Source: Halobacteriovoraceae bacterium (GTDB lineage: Bacteria > Bdellovibrionota > Bacteriovoracia > Bacteriovoracales > Bacteriovoracaceae). From it: a DNA stretch of 64,000 bases. The translations under genes were made by a program, and so were the position numbers. Location: positions 186,001-250,000 of the forward strand of contig PAVS01000007.1 of NCBI GenBank assembly GCA_002713145.1, written 5' to 3'. Below are positions 1 to 8,933 of the stretch, piece after piece (the stretch's first letter is position 1; the number at the start of each line of letters is the position of its first letter). Below the pieces are notes generated by a model that was given only the letters and a program-made list of their open reading frames with translations, searched no databases and was not told the origin of the DNA.

Positions 1-1288
1 GGTATGGTGTGGTCAGAGTCTTGCCAGCATTCCACTCATTAATTGTGAATTGATAGTAAGCTTTCATGAAGCTGAGAAAAGTCATGCTGATAGGATATCC
101 ACTTACAGTATCTCCACCCATAACTTTCTTAAGTTGTTCAAGATTAGTCACCTTTTCTAATTGCTCTAGGTTGGTAATATGCTCACTGATCATTTTCTGG
201 TTGATGGCCATATAATGCTTAGGAGTAAACATGGCTTTATCAGCTAGCATAGAAACTAATGAGTAAAGGTAGAATACTGATCCACCGGGGTTATTGAGTT
301 GATCAATAACCAACTTATCAGTTGTTTTCTGAAATTTCTTGATAATCTCTTTAAAGAGTTTTGACTCTTTTTCTCCAGCTCCATACTTAGGAATACGAAT
401 ATAACCTACGAGTTCTTTGGCATCATTCATATAGATATAGGCATCAAAATGATTTTCTTTATCTGAACTCCAGATCTTCGTACCTAGTTCCGGAAGATAA
501 CTTTGACGTGCACCAATTCCAAATCTATTATCTGCATTCACATCACTCATTAAGTCTTCAGCAAGTTGAGTTGTCATTTGCAAATCAAAAGTATTCTTTT
601 GGGCCAAAACGTTATTCAGTTTTTTAGAAAGGTTCTTTCTTAAGATTTGCTCCGGAGTATAATCCCAAATGAGTTGATGTTTTTTAGTGACACCAGCTCT
701 TGTTTTTATCGTTAATTGAACAGGACCACTTGGTACATCGATAGCTTTATCTGCTTTTCTACTTGTAACATACATTTCCGCTAAAGCCTGGTCAGTCTCA
801 TCTGTATTCTCACCAAACCCAGCTTTAATTTCTTGTACAATTTCATCGACACTCATTTCATCCAGCATGACGAGTTCATCTCCAAGCTGGAAAGGAAATT
901 CTGCTACTGGTAGTTTTGAACGATCAATATAGACAAAGAAATAACGTCCGTCTGTTCCTCTAATCGTAAAAGGAAGAGTCGCTTTTTCAGTTGCATAAAA
1001 TTTAGCGCTCACATGGTAATCTTTCATTGAAAGAATGAGCTCATTAATTATTTTATGAAAATTTGAGTTTGTAAGCTCTTCAGTGAGAACTTGCTCTTTC
1101 GCTGTTTGAACATTAGCCGCAAGAGTCCAGTTCGCAAATTCTTTTTTCCAAAGTGCGGGGGCGTACATTGAGTCATAAACACCGGCAATAGCGTCTATGA
1201 ACTTAATCATTTTCTTTTGCTTTTCTGTTGCGGCACTTGCACTTAAGCTAAGTGTCAGTACAAAAATTAAAATCATGTGTTTCATCAT
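1..1288 (-). CDS. S41-family (C-terminal processing) peptidase-like exported protein, 3' end cut by window
   Basis: The reading frame is open from the start codon at 1286-1288 to the window edge, about 429 codons, so the C-terminus is missing. A Shine-Dalgarno AGGAGA precedes the start, and the protein opens with a signal peptide ending near SLSASAA. The middle part looks like a PDZ-type region, and the stretch around LVIDQLNNPGGSV (near residue 340) matches the conserved core of S41 tail-specific proteases and CPAF-like enzymes. The catalytic Ser/Lys region would lie outside the window, so activity cannot be judged. The family cleaves periplasmic or extracellular proteins. It diverges from the ZIP transporter gene. 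The S41 fold is fairly secure, the subfamily is not. Confidence 0.7.
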   Translation of the reverse strand, partial: MMKHMILIFVLTLSLSASAATEKQKKMIKFIDAIAGVYDSMYAPALWKKEFANWTLAANVQTAKEQVLTEELTNSNFHKIINELILSMKDYHVSAKFYATEKATLPFTIRGTDGRYFFVYIDRSKLPVAEFPFQLGDELVMLDEMSVDEIVQEIKAGFGENTDETDQALAEMYVTSRKADKAIDVPSGPVQLTIKTRAGVTKKHQLIWDYTPEQILRKNLSKKLNNVLAQKNTFDLQMTTQLAEDLMSDVNADNRFGIGARQSYLPELGTKIWSSDKENHFDAYIYMNDAKELVGYIRIPKYGAGEKESKLFKEIIKKFQKTTDKLVIDQLNNPGGSVFYLYSLVSMLADKAMFTPKHYMAINQKMISEHITNLEQLEKVTNLEQLKKVMGGDTVSGYPISMTFLSFMKAYYQFTINEWNAGKTLTTPY

Positions 1289-1416
1289 ATTTCTCTCCTG
1301 AATTATGGTTGGTTTTTAGCAAAAATTGAGTTCTCATTCACTTTGCGGTGCAGCAAGGTGGACTAATTTACAATAAAGGCATATAAGGACTGGTAATTAT
1401 TCAACTTAGGAAGACA

Positions 1417-2184
1417 ATGACAGACACTTGGATAACAATTACAGGTACTTTAGTAGCAGGCATTTCCACTGGTATTGGAGCACTTCCCATCTATTTTAAA
1501 AAAAATTATTCGAAAAAATCACTCGATATTGGGATGGGCTTTAGTGCAGGGATTATGCTGGTGGCTTCTTTTGTCTCACTTATTTTTCCGGCTATTGAAA
1601 CAGCTCAGCAGATCTATCTCTCACGTTCTGCCTTTCCTCTCGTTTTACTGGGGCTTATTTGTGGTTATCTCTTCATTATAACTTTCCATGAATTTTTACC
1701 TCATGATCATGTGTTTAAAAGTAAAGATGTAACTCATAAAAAAAAAATAAGCCGCGTCACTCTGATAGTTCTGGCCATATCTCTACACAATTTTCCAGAA
1801 GGACTAGCGGTAGGTGTTGGATTTGGCTCTGGTGATATGAGTAGCGGAGTGACTTTAGCTCTCGCTATTTCTCTTCAGAATATGCCCGAAGGATTAGTTG
1901 TTGCTTTTGGGCTTTTGAGCGAAGGGGCAAGTAAACATAAAGCATTTTTAATGGCGCTTTTATCTGGGCTCATTGAACCCCTTGCTGCTGGCTTTGGCTT
2001 TATGGCCACAAGTATCAGTGAATACTCTCTTCCTGTTGCTTTAAGCTTTGCAGGAGGAACAATGTTATTTGTGATTTGCCAAGAAATCTTTCCTGAAATT
2101 TTTAGGGAAGGACATGAGAGGAGTGCTACTGTGGGTGTGATCAGTGGCGTGATTATCATGCTCGCTTTGGATTTTTATCTCTAG
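1417..2184 (+). CDS. ZIP family divalent metal transporter
   Basis: A 255-residue inner-membrane protein with about eight hydrophobic segments. The two diagnostic metal-binding helices are visible as HNFPEG (124-129) and QNMPEG (154-159), each inside an ISLxNxPEGL context typical of ZupT/GufA-type ZIP transporters. The loop before them (91-98, HEFLPHDH) is the usual histidine-rich variable loop. ZIP proteins move Zn2+, Fe2+ or Mn2+ into the cytoplasm; which metal cannot be told here. A Shine-Dalgarno TAGGAAG lies before the ATG. The stop codon touches the ATG of the sirtuin gene, so the two are translationally coupled. Confidence 0.88.
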   Translation: MTDTWITITGTLVAGISTGIGALPIYFKKNYSKKSLDIGMGFSAGIMLVASFVSLIFPAIETAQQIYLSRSAFPLVLLGLICGYLFIITFHEFLPHDHVFKSKDVTHKKKISRVTLIVLAISLHNFPEGLAVGVGFGSGDMSSGVTLALAISLQNMPEGLVVAFGLLSEGASKHKAFLMALLSGLIEPLAAGFGFMATSISEYSLPVALSFAGGTMLFVICQEIFPEIFREGHERSATVGVISGVIIMLALDFYL

Positions 2185-2886
2185 ATGAAATTTCAAGAAA
2201 TCAAACATATTATGGTTTTAACTGGGGCAGGTATTTCTGCCGAATCTGGTATCAAGACTTTTAGGGATGAAAATGGACTTTGGGAGAATCATGAGATAAC
2301 TGAAGTTGCCTCACCTGAGGGCTTTCTCAAAAATCCTGCTCTCGTTCAACGTTTTTATAATGCCAGAAGAGAACAACTCAAAGAAGTTCATCCTAATGCT
2401 GCTCATAAAGCTTTAGCCGCCCTTGAAAAAGAAGTACCAAAATTGACTCTTATTACTCAAAATGTAGATGATCTTCACGAGAGAGCTGGTTCAAAAAATG
2501 TTTTTCACATGCACGGTGAACTAAATAAGATCAGGAATATAAAAACAGGCGAAGTGAAATACACGACTGAAGCTATTATTGAAAAGGATTTTAGCCATTG
2601 GCGACCTGATATTGTATGGTTTGGTGAGATGATCAAACATGCTGAACAAATTGAAAAAGCAGCACAAAATTGTGATCTCTTTTTATGTATTGGAACGAGT
2701 AATAATGTCTATCCCGCAGCGGCGATTGTTCATAGGGCCCTTGACGTAGGGGCTATATGTATTGAATTAAATCTCGAAGAAACGCCACTGAGTTCTTTTT
2801 ATCACAAAAGTATTCATGGAAGAGCAGGGAGTATCGTCCCCAAGTTTACCAATGAGTTGATGACTAATTCGTTTCAGCTCAAATAA
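2185..2886 (+). CDS. Sir2-family NAD-dependent protein deacylase (class III, zinc-less)
   Basis: A 233-residue sirtuin. Visible signatures are the NAD-binding GAGISAESG (14-22), TQNVDDLHERAG (91-102), catalytic His in HMHGE (His110), RPDIVWFGE (140-148) and GTSNNVYPA. FYNARR (57-62) carries the Tyr58/Arg61 pair that in E. coli CobB and SIRT5 binds succinyl/malonyl groups, so desuccinylase activity is likely. Between HGE and RPDIVWFGE a normal sirtuin has four zinc-binding cysteines; here there is only a short insert with no cysteine. It is coupled to the upstream ZIP gene with no gap between stop and start. Family assignment is certain; substrate is inference. Confidence 0.9.
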   Translation: MKFQEIKHIMVLTGAGISAESGIKTFRDENGLWENHEITEVASPEGFLKNPALVQRFYNARREQLKEVHPNAAHKALAALEKEVPKLTLITQNVDDLHERAGSKNVFHMHGELNKIRNIKTGEVKYTTEAIIEKDFSHWRPDIVWFGEMIKHAEQIEKAAQNCDLFLCIGTSNNVYPAAAIVHRALDVGAICIELNLEETPLSSFYHKSIHGRAGSIVPKFTNELMTNSFQLK

Positions 2887-2896
2887 AGTTTAATGA

Positions 2897-3382
2897 TTAA
2901 TCTATTCGCTGAAAGTAATCATAAAATTTTGATTGTTTATCAACTTTATATTTATTGGTTTTAGTAAAAAATCCGCCCATAAGTTCATCTTCAACTCTAA
3001 GCTTACAAACACCATCTTCAACTTTAAAGAAAAGCTTGGTGGAGCTTCCCATGAACTTTTCATAGGTGAATTCAGATCTTTTCAAGCTACATTGGTAGGC
3101 TTCCAGATGGAGAGTTTGGTAACAAGTCGTTATATTTTTGGATTGATGATTTTGCGTATGACAAAAATTAACTTTATCCACAACATCAAAAGTCAGCCCA
3201 GCATGAATTTTCAATGTCCGCCTATCAAAGAGTTCAATAATATTATAAACTCCTTTATAGTCGATGACTTTGAGAACTAAATCTTCTGAGACTTCATAGC
3301 GATCGCCAATATGAGCTGAGCTTGCAAATACACTCAACTGAAGTAGATAAACACAAAATAGAATTTTAATTAAACCAAACAT
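2897..3382 (-). CDS. small exported protein of unknown function
   Basis: 161 residues with a signal peptide (hydrophobic run, then FASSA). The mature part is mostly predicted beta with four cysteines (in FCHTQ, TCYQT, QCSLK and VCKLR), suitable for two disulfides in the periplasm. I recognise no family. It is convergent with the sirtuin gene and lies downstream of another small exported gene (3456-3653) on the same strand. A perfect hairpin sits between the two, just before this gene's ribosome-binding region. Confidence 0.55.
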   Translation of the reverse strand: MFGLIKILFCVYLLQLSVFASSAHIGDRYEVSEDLVLKVIDYKGVYNIIELFDRRTLKIHAGLTFDVVDKVNFCHTQNHQSKNITTCYQTLHLEAYQCSLKRSEFTYEKFMGSSTKLFFKVEDGVCKLRVEDELMGGFFTKTNKYKVDKQSKFYDYFQRID

Positions 3383-3392
3383 AATGATACCT

Positions 3393-3416
3393 CGAGACTC
3401 ATTATAAAGAGTCTCG
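3393..3416 (-). other. perfect 8-bp hairpin in front of the 2897-3382 gene
   Basis: The arms CGAGACTC (3393-3400) and GAGTCTCG (3409-3416) are perfectly complementary around an 8-nt AT-rich loop. The structure ends about 10 nt before the start codon of the minus-strand gene and has no U-run, so it is not a standard terminator. It may act as an RNA structure separating the two small exported genes or controlling access to the start site. Confidence 0.4.
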
Positions 3417-3455
3417 GGGTAATTTCATTAGGATTGAAAAAACTACTTTTATTGT

Positions 3456-3653
3456 CTAGTTTTTAGACGCTAATTTTCGAGAATGCTCAGCTTTTTCTTT
3501 GAGTAGTTTTTCTTTTTTAGACTTGTTTGACTCTTTGTCAGTTTGCTTCGTGGAGGGGCTTTTCTCAAAGTTCATGTTTCCTAATCCACTGAGACCAAAA
3601 GCAAAAGACTGTAAACTTACACACATCATGATTAATAAGATATATTTTTTCAT
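3456..3653 (-). CDS. short lysine-rich exported protein
   Basis: 65 residues: a clear signal peptide (cleavage near SFAFG) followed by a charged, Lys/Ser-rich tail of about 45 residues with little predicted structure. A strong Shine-Dalgarno AGGAGGTGA precedes the ATG, which supports a real gene despite its size. Same strand as the next small exported gene. Function unknown. Confidence 0.55.
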   Translation of the reverse strand: MKKYILLIMMCVSLQSFAFGLSGLGNMNFEKSPSTKQTDKESNKSKKEKLLKEKAEHSRKLASKN

Positions 3654-3793
3654 AAATCACCTCCTTGATGATTCTTGTTCTCCATCAATGCAACTGAGGG
3701 GCCAGAAAGGTCTTCCTATGATTTCGGCAATTTACCTACGATTGAGACCAGATTTTAAGTGTCAAATAGTCCAAAATAAGGCAAAATGACCAA

Positions 3794-4903
3794 ATGAAGA
3801 AATACGTTCTTCTCATTCTAGGTTTCACAGCTCTTTGGTTGCTTATCACTGTCCCTCCTATGGTGGAAAATGTAGGATTTGCTCCTAGTTATGATGAGAT
3901 GATGCGCTATAAGGATTCCCCTCAATTTGATCCAAAACTCATAAAATTTAAAAATAAGCTCCCTGATTTGTTTGAGCGAATGAGAATTCGCAATTTGGAT
4001 TGGAATGTCATTACTGAATGGTTTGTGGGATTTGAACAAGAGACCCCTCCGAGTCAGCTTCCAGAGGTGAAAACGAATTTAGCTGATTTTTGTGAACTGC
4101 AAGATCAAGTGGCCAGTATATGGCTTGGGCACTCAACGATACTGATGAATTTCTATGGAAAGATAGTCTTGTTCGATCCTATATTTTCAGATGCAGCTTC
4201 CCCCATAAAAATAATGGTGCGTAGATTTCAAAAACCTGTGTTTGATATTAAGGATATTCCTAAAATTGATTTTGTTCTTATTTCTCACGATCACTACGAT
4301 CATCTCGATATGGAATCTATTAAGGCGCTAAAGAATAAAACGAAGCATTTTATTGTTCCTCTAGGGGTCAGCTATTATTTGAAATACTGGGGTGTAAGCT
4401 CTCAAAAAATTACAGAGCTTGATTGGTGGCAGGGGACTGAAATAGAGGATGTGAAATTTATAGCAACTCCAGCTCAACACTTTTCCGGCAGAAGTGGATT
4501 TTGGAATAATGTGACTTTATGGAGCTCATGGATCGTCCAAAACTCCCAGAAAAATATCTATTTTTCAGGAGATAGCGGCTATGGAAAACATTTTAAGCAA
4601 ATAGGGGATAAGTATGGTCCCTTCGATTTAGCATTTATTGAAAATGGTCAGTACAATGTAAAATGGCGTGAAGTTCATCTGCTCCCTGATGAGAGTGTGC
4701 AGGCTTTTGAAGACTTAAGGGCGAAAATTTATTTTCCTATCCATTGGGGGATGTTTGATCTATCTCTCCACCCTTGGGATGAACCCATCAGGTATATATT
4801 TAAACTCTCTCAGAAACACCAGTTTCAGCTAGTTGCTCCTAAGCTTGGAGAAACCTACCATTTAGATGACTCATACACTCAAGAAAAATGGTGGCGGCTT
4901 TAG
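3794..4903 (+). CDS. metallo-beta-lactamase-fold hydrolase, NAPE-PLD/UlaG-like, membrane-anchored
   Basis: 369 residues with an N-terminal hydrophobic anchor (3-22), then an MBL-fold domain. The metal-binding motif HDHYDH is at 165-170, with IWLGHSTILM (109-118) and LFDPIFSD before it, YFSGDSGYG later, and the final ligand in FPIHWGMFDLSLHPW. This order matches the N-acyl-phosphatidylethanolamine phospholipase D-like branch, whose members hydrolyse phosphodiester or lactone bonds. The anchor places the domain on the periplasmic face. A second member of the same branch is at 35110-36150. The exact substrate is unknown. Confidence 0.8.
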   Translation: MKKYVLLILGFTALWLLITVPPMVENVGFAPSYDEMMRYKDSPQFDPKLIKFKNKLPDLFERMRIRNLDWNVITEWFVGFEQETPPSQLPEVKTNLADFCELQDQVASIWLGHSTILMNFYGKIVLFDPIFSDAASPIKIMVRRFQKPVFDIKDIPKIDFVLISHDHYDHLDMESIKALKNKTKHFIVPLGVSYYLKYWGVSSQKITELDWWQGTEIEDVKFIATPAQHFSGRSGFWNNVTLWSSWIVQNSQKNIYFSGDSGYGKHFKQIGDKYGPFDLAFIENGQYNVKWREVHLLPDESVQAFEDLRAKIYFPIHWGMFDLSLHPWDEPIRYIFKLSQKHQFQLVAPKLGETYHLDDSYTQEKWWRL

Positions 4904-4941
4904 GTAGATTCTACCAATCTCAAAATCAATTCGAGCTGTGT

Positions 4942-4947
4942 TATAAT
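4942..4947 (+). promoter_or_regulatory. -10 box (TATAAT) 6 nt before a GTG start
   Basis: A consensus -10 lies six bases before the GTG at 4954, with no Shine-Dalgarno at normal spacing. No good -35 was found. It would give a leaderless message for the metalloprotease gene. Confidence 0.35.
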
Positions 4948-4953
4948 TGAAGG

Positions 4954-6612
4954 GTGAAATCTTTATGCCTTTTCATTATTTTCTCAAGTATGACTTCCTA
5001 TGCCCAAGTGGTATGCAGCGGAGATCTAAAAACAACCAATTCCCTTACTGAATTTATTAGTAATCTTTCCACAGTGTCTGAATGTGAAGAGCTAGCGGTG
5101 GGTGGAATAAAAAGAGTTGATTCCGCTGGAGGGCATTGGAGCACAGCTAATGCTATGAAAACCAATCAATATGGAGATCAAAGATATCCAAACCCCAATG
5201 ATAGTCGATATTTGTTGCGCAGACCGAGCCCTAATTCGTATGAGATGATTTTTAATGTAAACTTCTCCACCAGTAATGCCTCTCAAACAGCGAGTCCAGA
5301 GCAAATGCTCAGAAGAGCGAGAAATTGTATGGCCAGTGCCGCACCTATGTTGAAAGGACCAAATAACGAAGAGCTGTTTATCACAATCATTTCTCCAGAT
5401 ATGATTAATAGCGAAATTAACTCAACTCAAAATAATAGTCTTAAAAATAGACTGCAAAATCTAACTCCACCCCAAATAGATATCAATATCCTTCCTCCAG
5501 CTATTGCTCCTTTAAATCCTGACGGAAGTTTACCTCCGGAACGGTATCGAGGAAATGCCAACAATTTCACCTCAGACTTTTCATGTGCGCAAATAGTGCA
5601 TGAAATGCTCCATCATGGGGGATTATGTGATGAATATCTTGAGACGAACTTCTCTCCTGAATTTGAACAAGCAGAAGGATTATGCCGAACAGCTAAGGAT
5701 CCCAATGCTATTAGAGCGCTAGGTCCAACTGACTCATTCATGAGTAGCGGTGCTCAGTTTGTCTATCGAACTTATATAGGTAGAACCAGAAACTGTGAGA
5801 TACCGAGTACAGCTGCTGGTAATCAAATGAGAGAATTTATAAGTCGCTATCAAAATGAACCAATCATGAATTTAATTATGACAAGAAATTTTGATGACAT
5901 AATTATACCTGCTCAAGAAATTGGAATTGATGATGCGACTATTCAGGACGCACGAACAGAATTTTGTAGCACTACAAATAGTGGGTACATACCTTTTGAA
6001 GAAACGATTGATTATACTCAACCGCTTACAACAATTACTAATGAAGATGAGAATTCAATTCATTTTACTTATTTAGAAAAAATGGCCAATTACAGCACGA
6101 GCGTTAATCTGGAATATATAAGACCTAAGAGGAAAACAGCAAGTTGTACATGCTCGGGAGTTGCTGCAAATAAACAAGCTGCTTGCCAGCGATATATCGA
6201 CACTTTGAAAATGGAAATTCGTCCTTTAGCAGAAGCAGGTACTCATATCTACCAATGTCCTTTTGGGACTAGACCTACTCCTTCAGAAGATTACTCGCGA
6301 GAACCTGGAAGTATCGCTTTAGAGGGAAGGCAGATCCAATTTAGAACAAAACCGAGTGCTAATAGGCCAAGGTCTATGCTCTATGAAGCTCAATTTTTAA
6401 GGCTTATTAATGGAGAGTGTGAAGTACGTAATAGTATGTCTTCAGAGCAATTGACTCTACTTAGAAATTATAATGCTTGCGCCAGATTTTCTCGAAAAAA
6501 TTCACGTCGCACTATCAATGATGACAATCAACACTCAGAAACTTTTTTGAGTTGCGATCAAAGACCAAGTTATTGTTACAACCGAAATCAATGGTTAGGT
6601 AGAAAACAATGA
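4954..6612 (+). CDS. secreted metzincin-like zinc metalloprotease candidate
   Basis: 552 residues starting at GTG; signal peptide ends at SYAQ (about 18). Residues 216-226 read HEMLHHGGLCD, an exact HExxHxxGxxD pattern. That is the metzincin zinc-binding consensus with Asp as third ligand, as in snapalysin, and a methionine in SFMSSG (Met263) sits where a Met-turn would be expected. The rest is Cys-rich (many spaced cysteines to the C-terminus), fitting a disulfide-bonded exported protein. I know no named family for the full length. It overlaps the next gene by 4 bp (ATGA), so protease and esterase are co-transcribed. Proteolytic function is inferred from the motif alone. Confidence 0.6.
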   Translation: MKSLCLFIIFSSMTSYAQVVCSGDLKTTNSLTEFISNLSTVSECEELAVGGIKRVDSAGGHWSTANAMKTNQYGDQRYPNPNDSRYLLRRPSPNSYEMIFNVNFSTSNASQTASPEQMLRRARNCMASAAPMLKGPNNEELFITIISPDMINSEINSTQNNSLKNRLQNLTPPQIDINILPPAIAPLNPDGSLPPERYRGNANNFTSDFSCAQIVHEMLHHGGLCDEYLETNFSPEFEQAEGLCRTAKDPNAIRALGPTDSFMSSGAQFVYRTYIGRTRNCEIPSTAAGNQMREFISRYQNEPIMNLIMTRNFDDIIIPAQEIGIDDATIQDARTEFCSTTNSGYIPFEETIDYTQPLTTITNEDENSIHFTYLEKMANYSTSVNLEYIRPKRKTASCTCSGVAANKQAACQRYIDTLKMEIRPLAEAGTHIYQCPFGTRPTPSEDYSREPGSIALEGRQIQFRTKPSANRPRSMLYEAQFLRLINGECEVRNSMSSEQLTLLRNYNACARFSRKNSRRTINDDNQHSETFLSCDQRPSYCYNRNQWLGRKQ

Positions 6613-7388
6613 TCGAATCCCTTATCCTTGGTCTCGCAGCTCTAAGAATGGAAATACTCTCTGACTTTAACTACACTGTTAAAGAAAATATCAAGTATGC
6701 AACCCATGAGCGAAATGTAGGAGATCTCTACTTAACCTCCAAGAAAAATGCTGGGATTATCTATGTGGTTCATGGAGGGAGTTGGAGCGGAAGAGATAAG
6801 ACTGATATGAATTATATTTGTAAGTCCCTAGCATCTCATGGTTATAATGTTTTCAATATAAATTATAGACTGGCCCCTGAAAATAAACATCCGGCTCCTG
6901 TAGAGGATTTGAGTTTAGCGATTAATTTTATTTCTAAAAAATATAAAGATGATATCAATATTTCTAACTCTGGAATCTGGGGATACTCTGCTGGTGCACA
7001 TATTGGATTGCTTTACGCTTTAACCCACTCTGATAAGGTGAAAGCCTTTGTAGGGGGAGGAGGTCCTTACGACTTTCTTTGGTGGCCTAAATCACCTATT
7101 ATTACTCCTTACATGGGTTATAGTATGGATTCAAATATGCAAGGATGGCTTGAAGCTTCCCCCGTCCATTATATTCATAGAAATGCTCCCCAGATGTTCC
7201 TCTACCATGGAGGAGGAGATGAGTTAGTGGAACATTCTCAGATGACTCATTTCGCAGCCCAAGCTAAGCTTAAGGGTGTTGACGTTAGAACATTCACTGT
7301 TTCAGACTATGGTCATGTAAAAACATTTCTTACGGGGAGAGAAGCCATTGTTAAAGGATTAGAATTCATCCAACAGAATGTAAATTAA
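6609..7388 (+). CDS. alpha/beta hydrolase, esterase/lipase (HSL-like)
   Basis: 259 residues. The oxyanion-hole motif HGGSW (55-59), nucleophile elbow GYSAG (125-129, Ser127), an acidic residue in YHGGGDELV and the late His in DYGHVKTF form a complete catalytic triad. The pattern is that of the hormone-sensitive-lipase/kynurenine-formamidase-like esterases. No strong signal peptide. The ATG overlaps the TGA of the upstream protease gene. Its 3' end overlaps the convergent permease gene by 23 bp. Substrate unknown. Confidence 0.78.
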   Translation: MIESLILGLAALRMEILSDFNYTVKENIKYATHERNVGDLYLTSKKNAGIIYVVHGGSWSGRDKTDMNYICKSLASHGYNVFNINYRLAPENKHPAPVEDLSLAINFISKKYKDDINISNSGIWGYSAGAHIGLLYALTHSDKVKAFVGGGGPYDFLWWPKSPIITPYMGYSMDSNMQGWLEASPVHYIHRNAPQMFLYHGGGDELVEHSQMTHFAAQAKLKGVDVRTFTVSDYGHVKTFLTGREAIVKGLEFIQQNVN

Positions 7389-8082
7389 CCTGATCTTTTT
7401 TAAGCAAAACTAAAAAGAAAAATGCCGTCATGGACCCTGCACCCATCATCATAGTCATGATTAAAATTTGATACCTTGCTGCGATCAATGGTTCAACTCC
7501 TGAGAGAATTTGGCCTGTCATCATACCTGGCAGCGAGACTAGACCTACTGCCATGTAGCTATTAAGTATAGGAATGAGACAAGCTTGTAGGGCCAGAGCA
7601 GCTGCTTGATGAGGATCATGAATTTTAATTTCATTGAGAAACCTCTCACTCGCTATTCCAATCGTATTCATAGATTGAGTGAACACCATTCCTGAGAGTG
7701 GGATTAAAAAGGCAGGGTCATACCAAGGGCTATGGGGAATAACCACCATTGTGGTGAGCATGAGATTAGGCAACGCCCCTAAGATCAAGGCCACAAAAGC
7801 GTATTTATAGAGCCTTACTCGAAAGGGGGCAACACTATGTAAAGCAATCCAAGCGGATAAACTCATCATAATCAAAACAAGCGGAACACTGATATATAAC
7901 TTTTGATGAGAAAATATAAAAGTTAAAAAATAACCAACGACCATCAATTGAATGAGCATCCGTGAGCTTGCTAACAAATATTTTTTCCAGTTCATCTGCC
8001 ACAGATAAAATACAACAAAGACAAAAACGAGGGGTAAGAGTCCAAGAAAAACATTTTCAAGGGGAATAAGTGTTGCTTGCAT
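7366..8082 (-). CDS. FetB/UPF0014-family ABC transporter permease
   Basis: 238 residues, about seven membrane segments. The SLPGMMTGQILSGVEPL stretch followed by AARYQILIM is diagnostic for UPF0014 (E. coli FetB/YbbM, an iron-export permease). In E. coli it works with the ATPase FetA; no ATPase gene is adjacent here, so the partner must be encoded elsewhere. It lies five bases downstream of the 3-hydroxybutyrate dehydrogenase gene on the same strand and may be read with it. Confidence 0.82.
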   Translation of the reverse strand: MQATLIPLENVFLGLLPLVFVFVVFYLWQMNWKKYLLASSRMLIQLMVVGYFLTFIFSHQKLYISVPLVLIMMSLSAWIALHSVAPFRVRLYKYAFVALILGALPNLMLTTMVVIPHSPWYDPAFLIPLSGMVFTQSMNTIGIASERFLNEIKIHDPHQAAALALQACLIPILNSYMAVGLVSLPGMMTGQILSGVEPLIAARYQILIMTMMMGAGSMTAFFFLVLLKKDQVNLHSVG

Positions 8083-8087
8083 TGAAC

Positions 8088-8819
8088 CTAAGCTCCCCAG
8101 CCTCCAGAAATATTGTAAGCTTCTCCGGTAATTGTAGCGGCACTCTCACTAATGAGAAAAGCACACATATCAGCGACTTGCTCAGGTGAGGTAAGCTTTT
8201 TAATATCCTGGTTTTTAAGGAATATCTGATCGAGTACTTCTTGTTCAGATAATTGATTCAGCTCCATCTGACTTTTGATTTGCTTTCTCATAAGCGGAGT
8301 ATCCACAAAGCCAGGGCAAATTGAATTTACGGTGATCCCAAACTCACCAACTTCTTTTGCTACGACTTTAGTAAATCCAAGCACACCATGTTTCGCTGAA
8401 ACGTATGCACTTTTATAAGGAGATGCTAATTTTCCATGGACAGAACTTACATTGATAATTCTTCCAAATTTGTTTTTCTTCATCAGGGGAAGAACTGCTT
8501 TAGTCGTTAGGAATGTACCAGTTAACATGACATCAATGAGCAATTTCCATTTGTCTGTGGGGAATTCATCTACTGGAGACATAAACTGTAGGCCACAGTT
8601 ATTTACGAGATAAGATACAGGACCGGCTTCCTCTTCAACTTTTTTTATGGCCGCAAGGACTTCTTCCTCTTTAGACATATCACATTTTATAAAAGCAATA
8701 TGCTTATCATCTGGAGGGTTGAGATCGAGAGAATAAGTTCTGATTTCTTTTTGATAAAACTTTTGTGCTATGGCCAGTCCAATACCACTTGAGCCCCCCG
8801 TTACAATTGCCACTTTCAT
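8088..8819 (-). CDS. bdhA: 3-hydroxybutyrate dehydrogenase (SDR family)
   Basis: 243 residues from the ATG at 8819, chosen because GGAGAAAA precedes it and the TGGSSGIG cofactor motif then begins at residue 7; an upstream in-frame ATG at 8882 would add 21 residues with no homology. SVHGKLASPYKSAY with YVSAK gives the SDR Ser/Tyr/Lys triad in the context typical of D-3-hydroxybutyrate dehydrogenases (3-hydroxybutyrate + NAD+ to acetoacetate). The C-terminal GEAYNISGGWGA is also typical. It diverges from a TetR regulator and a GntP-type permease, the expected partners for 3-hydroxybutyrate use. Confidence 0.85.
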   Translation of the reverse strand: MKVAIVTGGSSGIGLAIAQKFYQKEIRTYSLDLNPPDDKHIAFIKCDMSKEEEVLAAIKKVEEEAGPVSYLVNNCGLQFMSPVDEFPTDKWKLLIDVMLTGTFLTTKAVLPLMKKNKFGRIINVSSVHGKLASPYKSAYVSAKHGVLGFTKVVAKEVGEFGITVNSICPGFVDTPLMRKQIKSQMELNQLSEQEVLDQIFLKNQDIKKLTSPEQVADMCAFLISESAATITGEAYNISGGWGA

Positions 8820-8933
8820 ATTTTTCTCCTCATCAATAGATAAGCTATACAAAATCACTTCTTTATACGCAATCCAATTCAAATAAAAAGAGTACAGACT
8901 TAATATATTCAGGCACTTAGAGAGGCGTTATTT

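Noticed and set aside
3436-3464. Weak AT-rich hairpin after the 3456-3653 gene as a terminator
   Set aside because: The stem is nearly all A/T and overlaps the stop codon; too weak to annotate.
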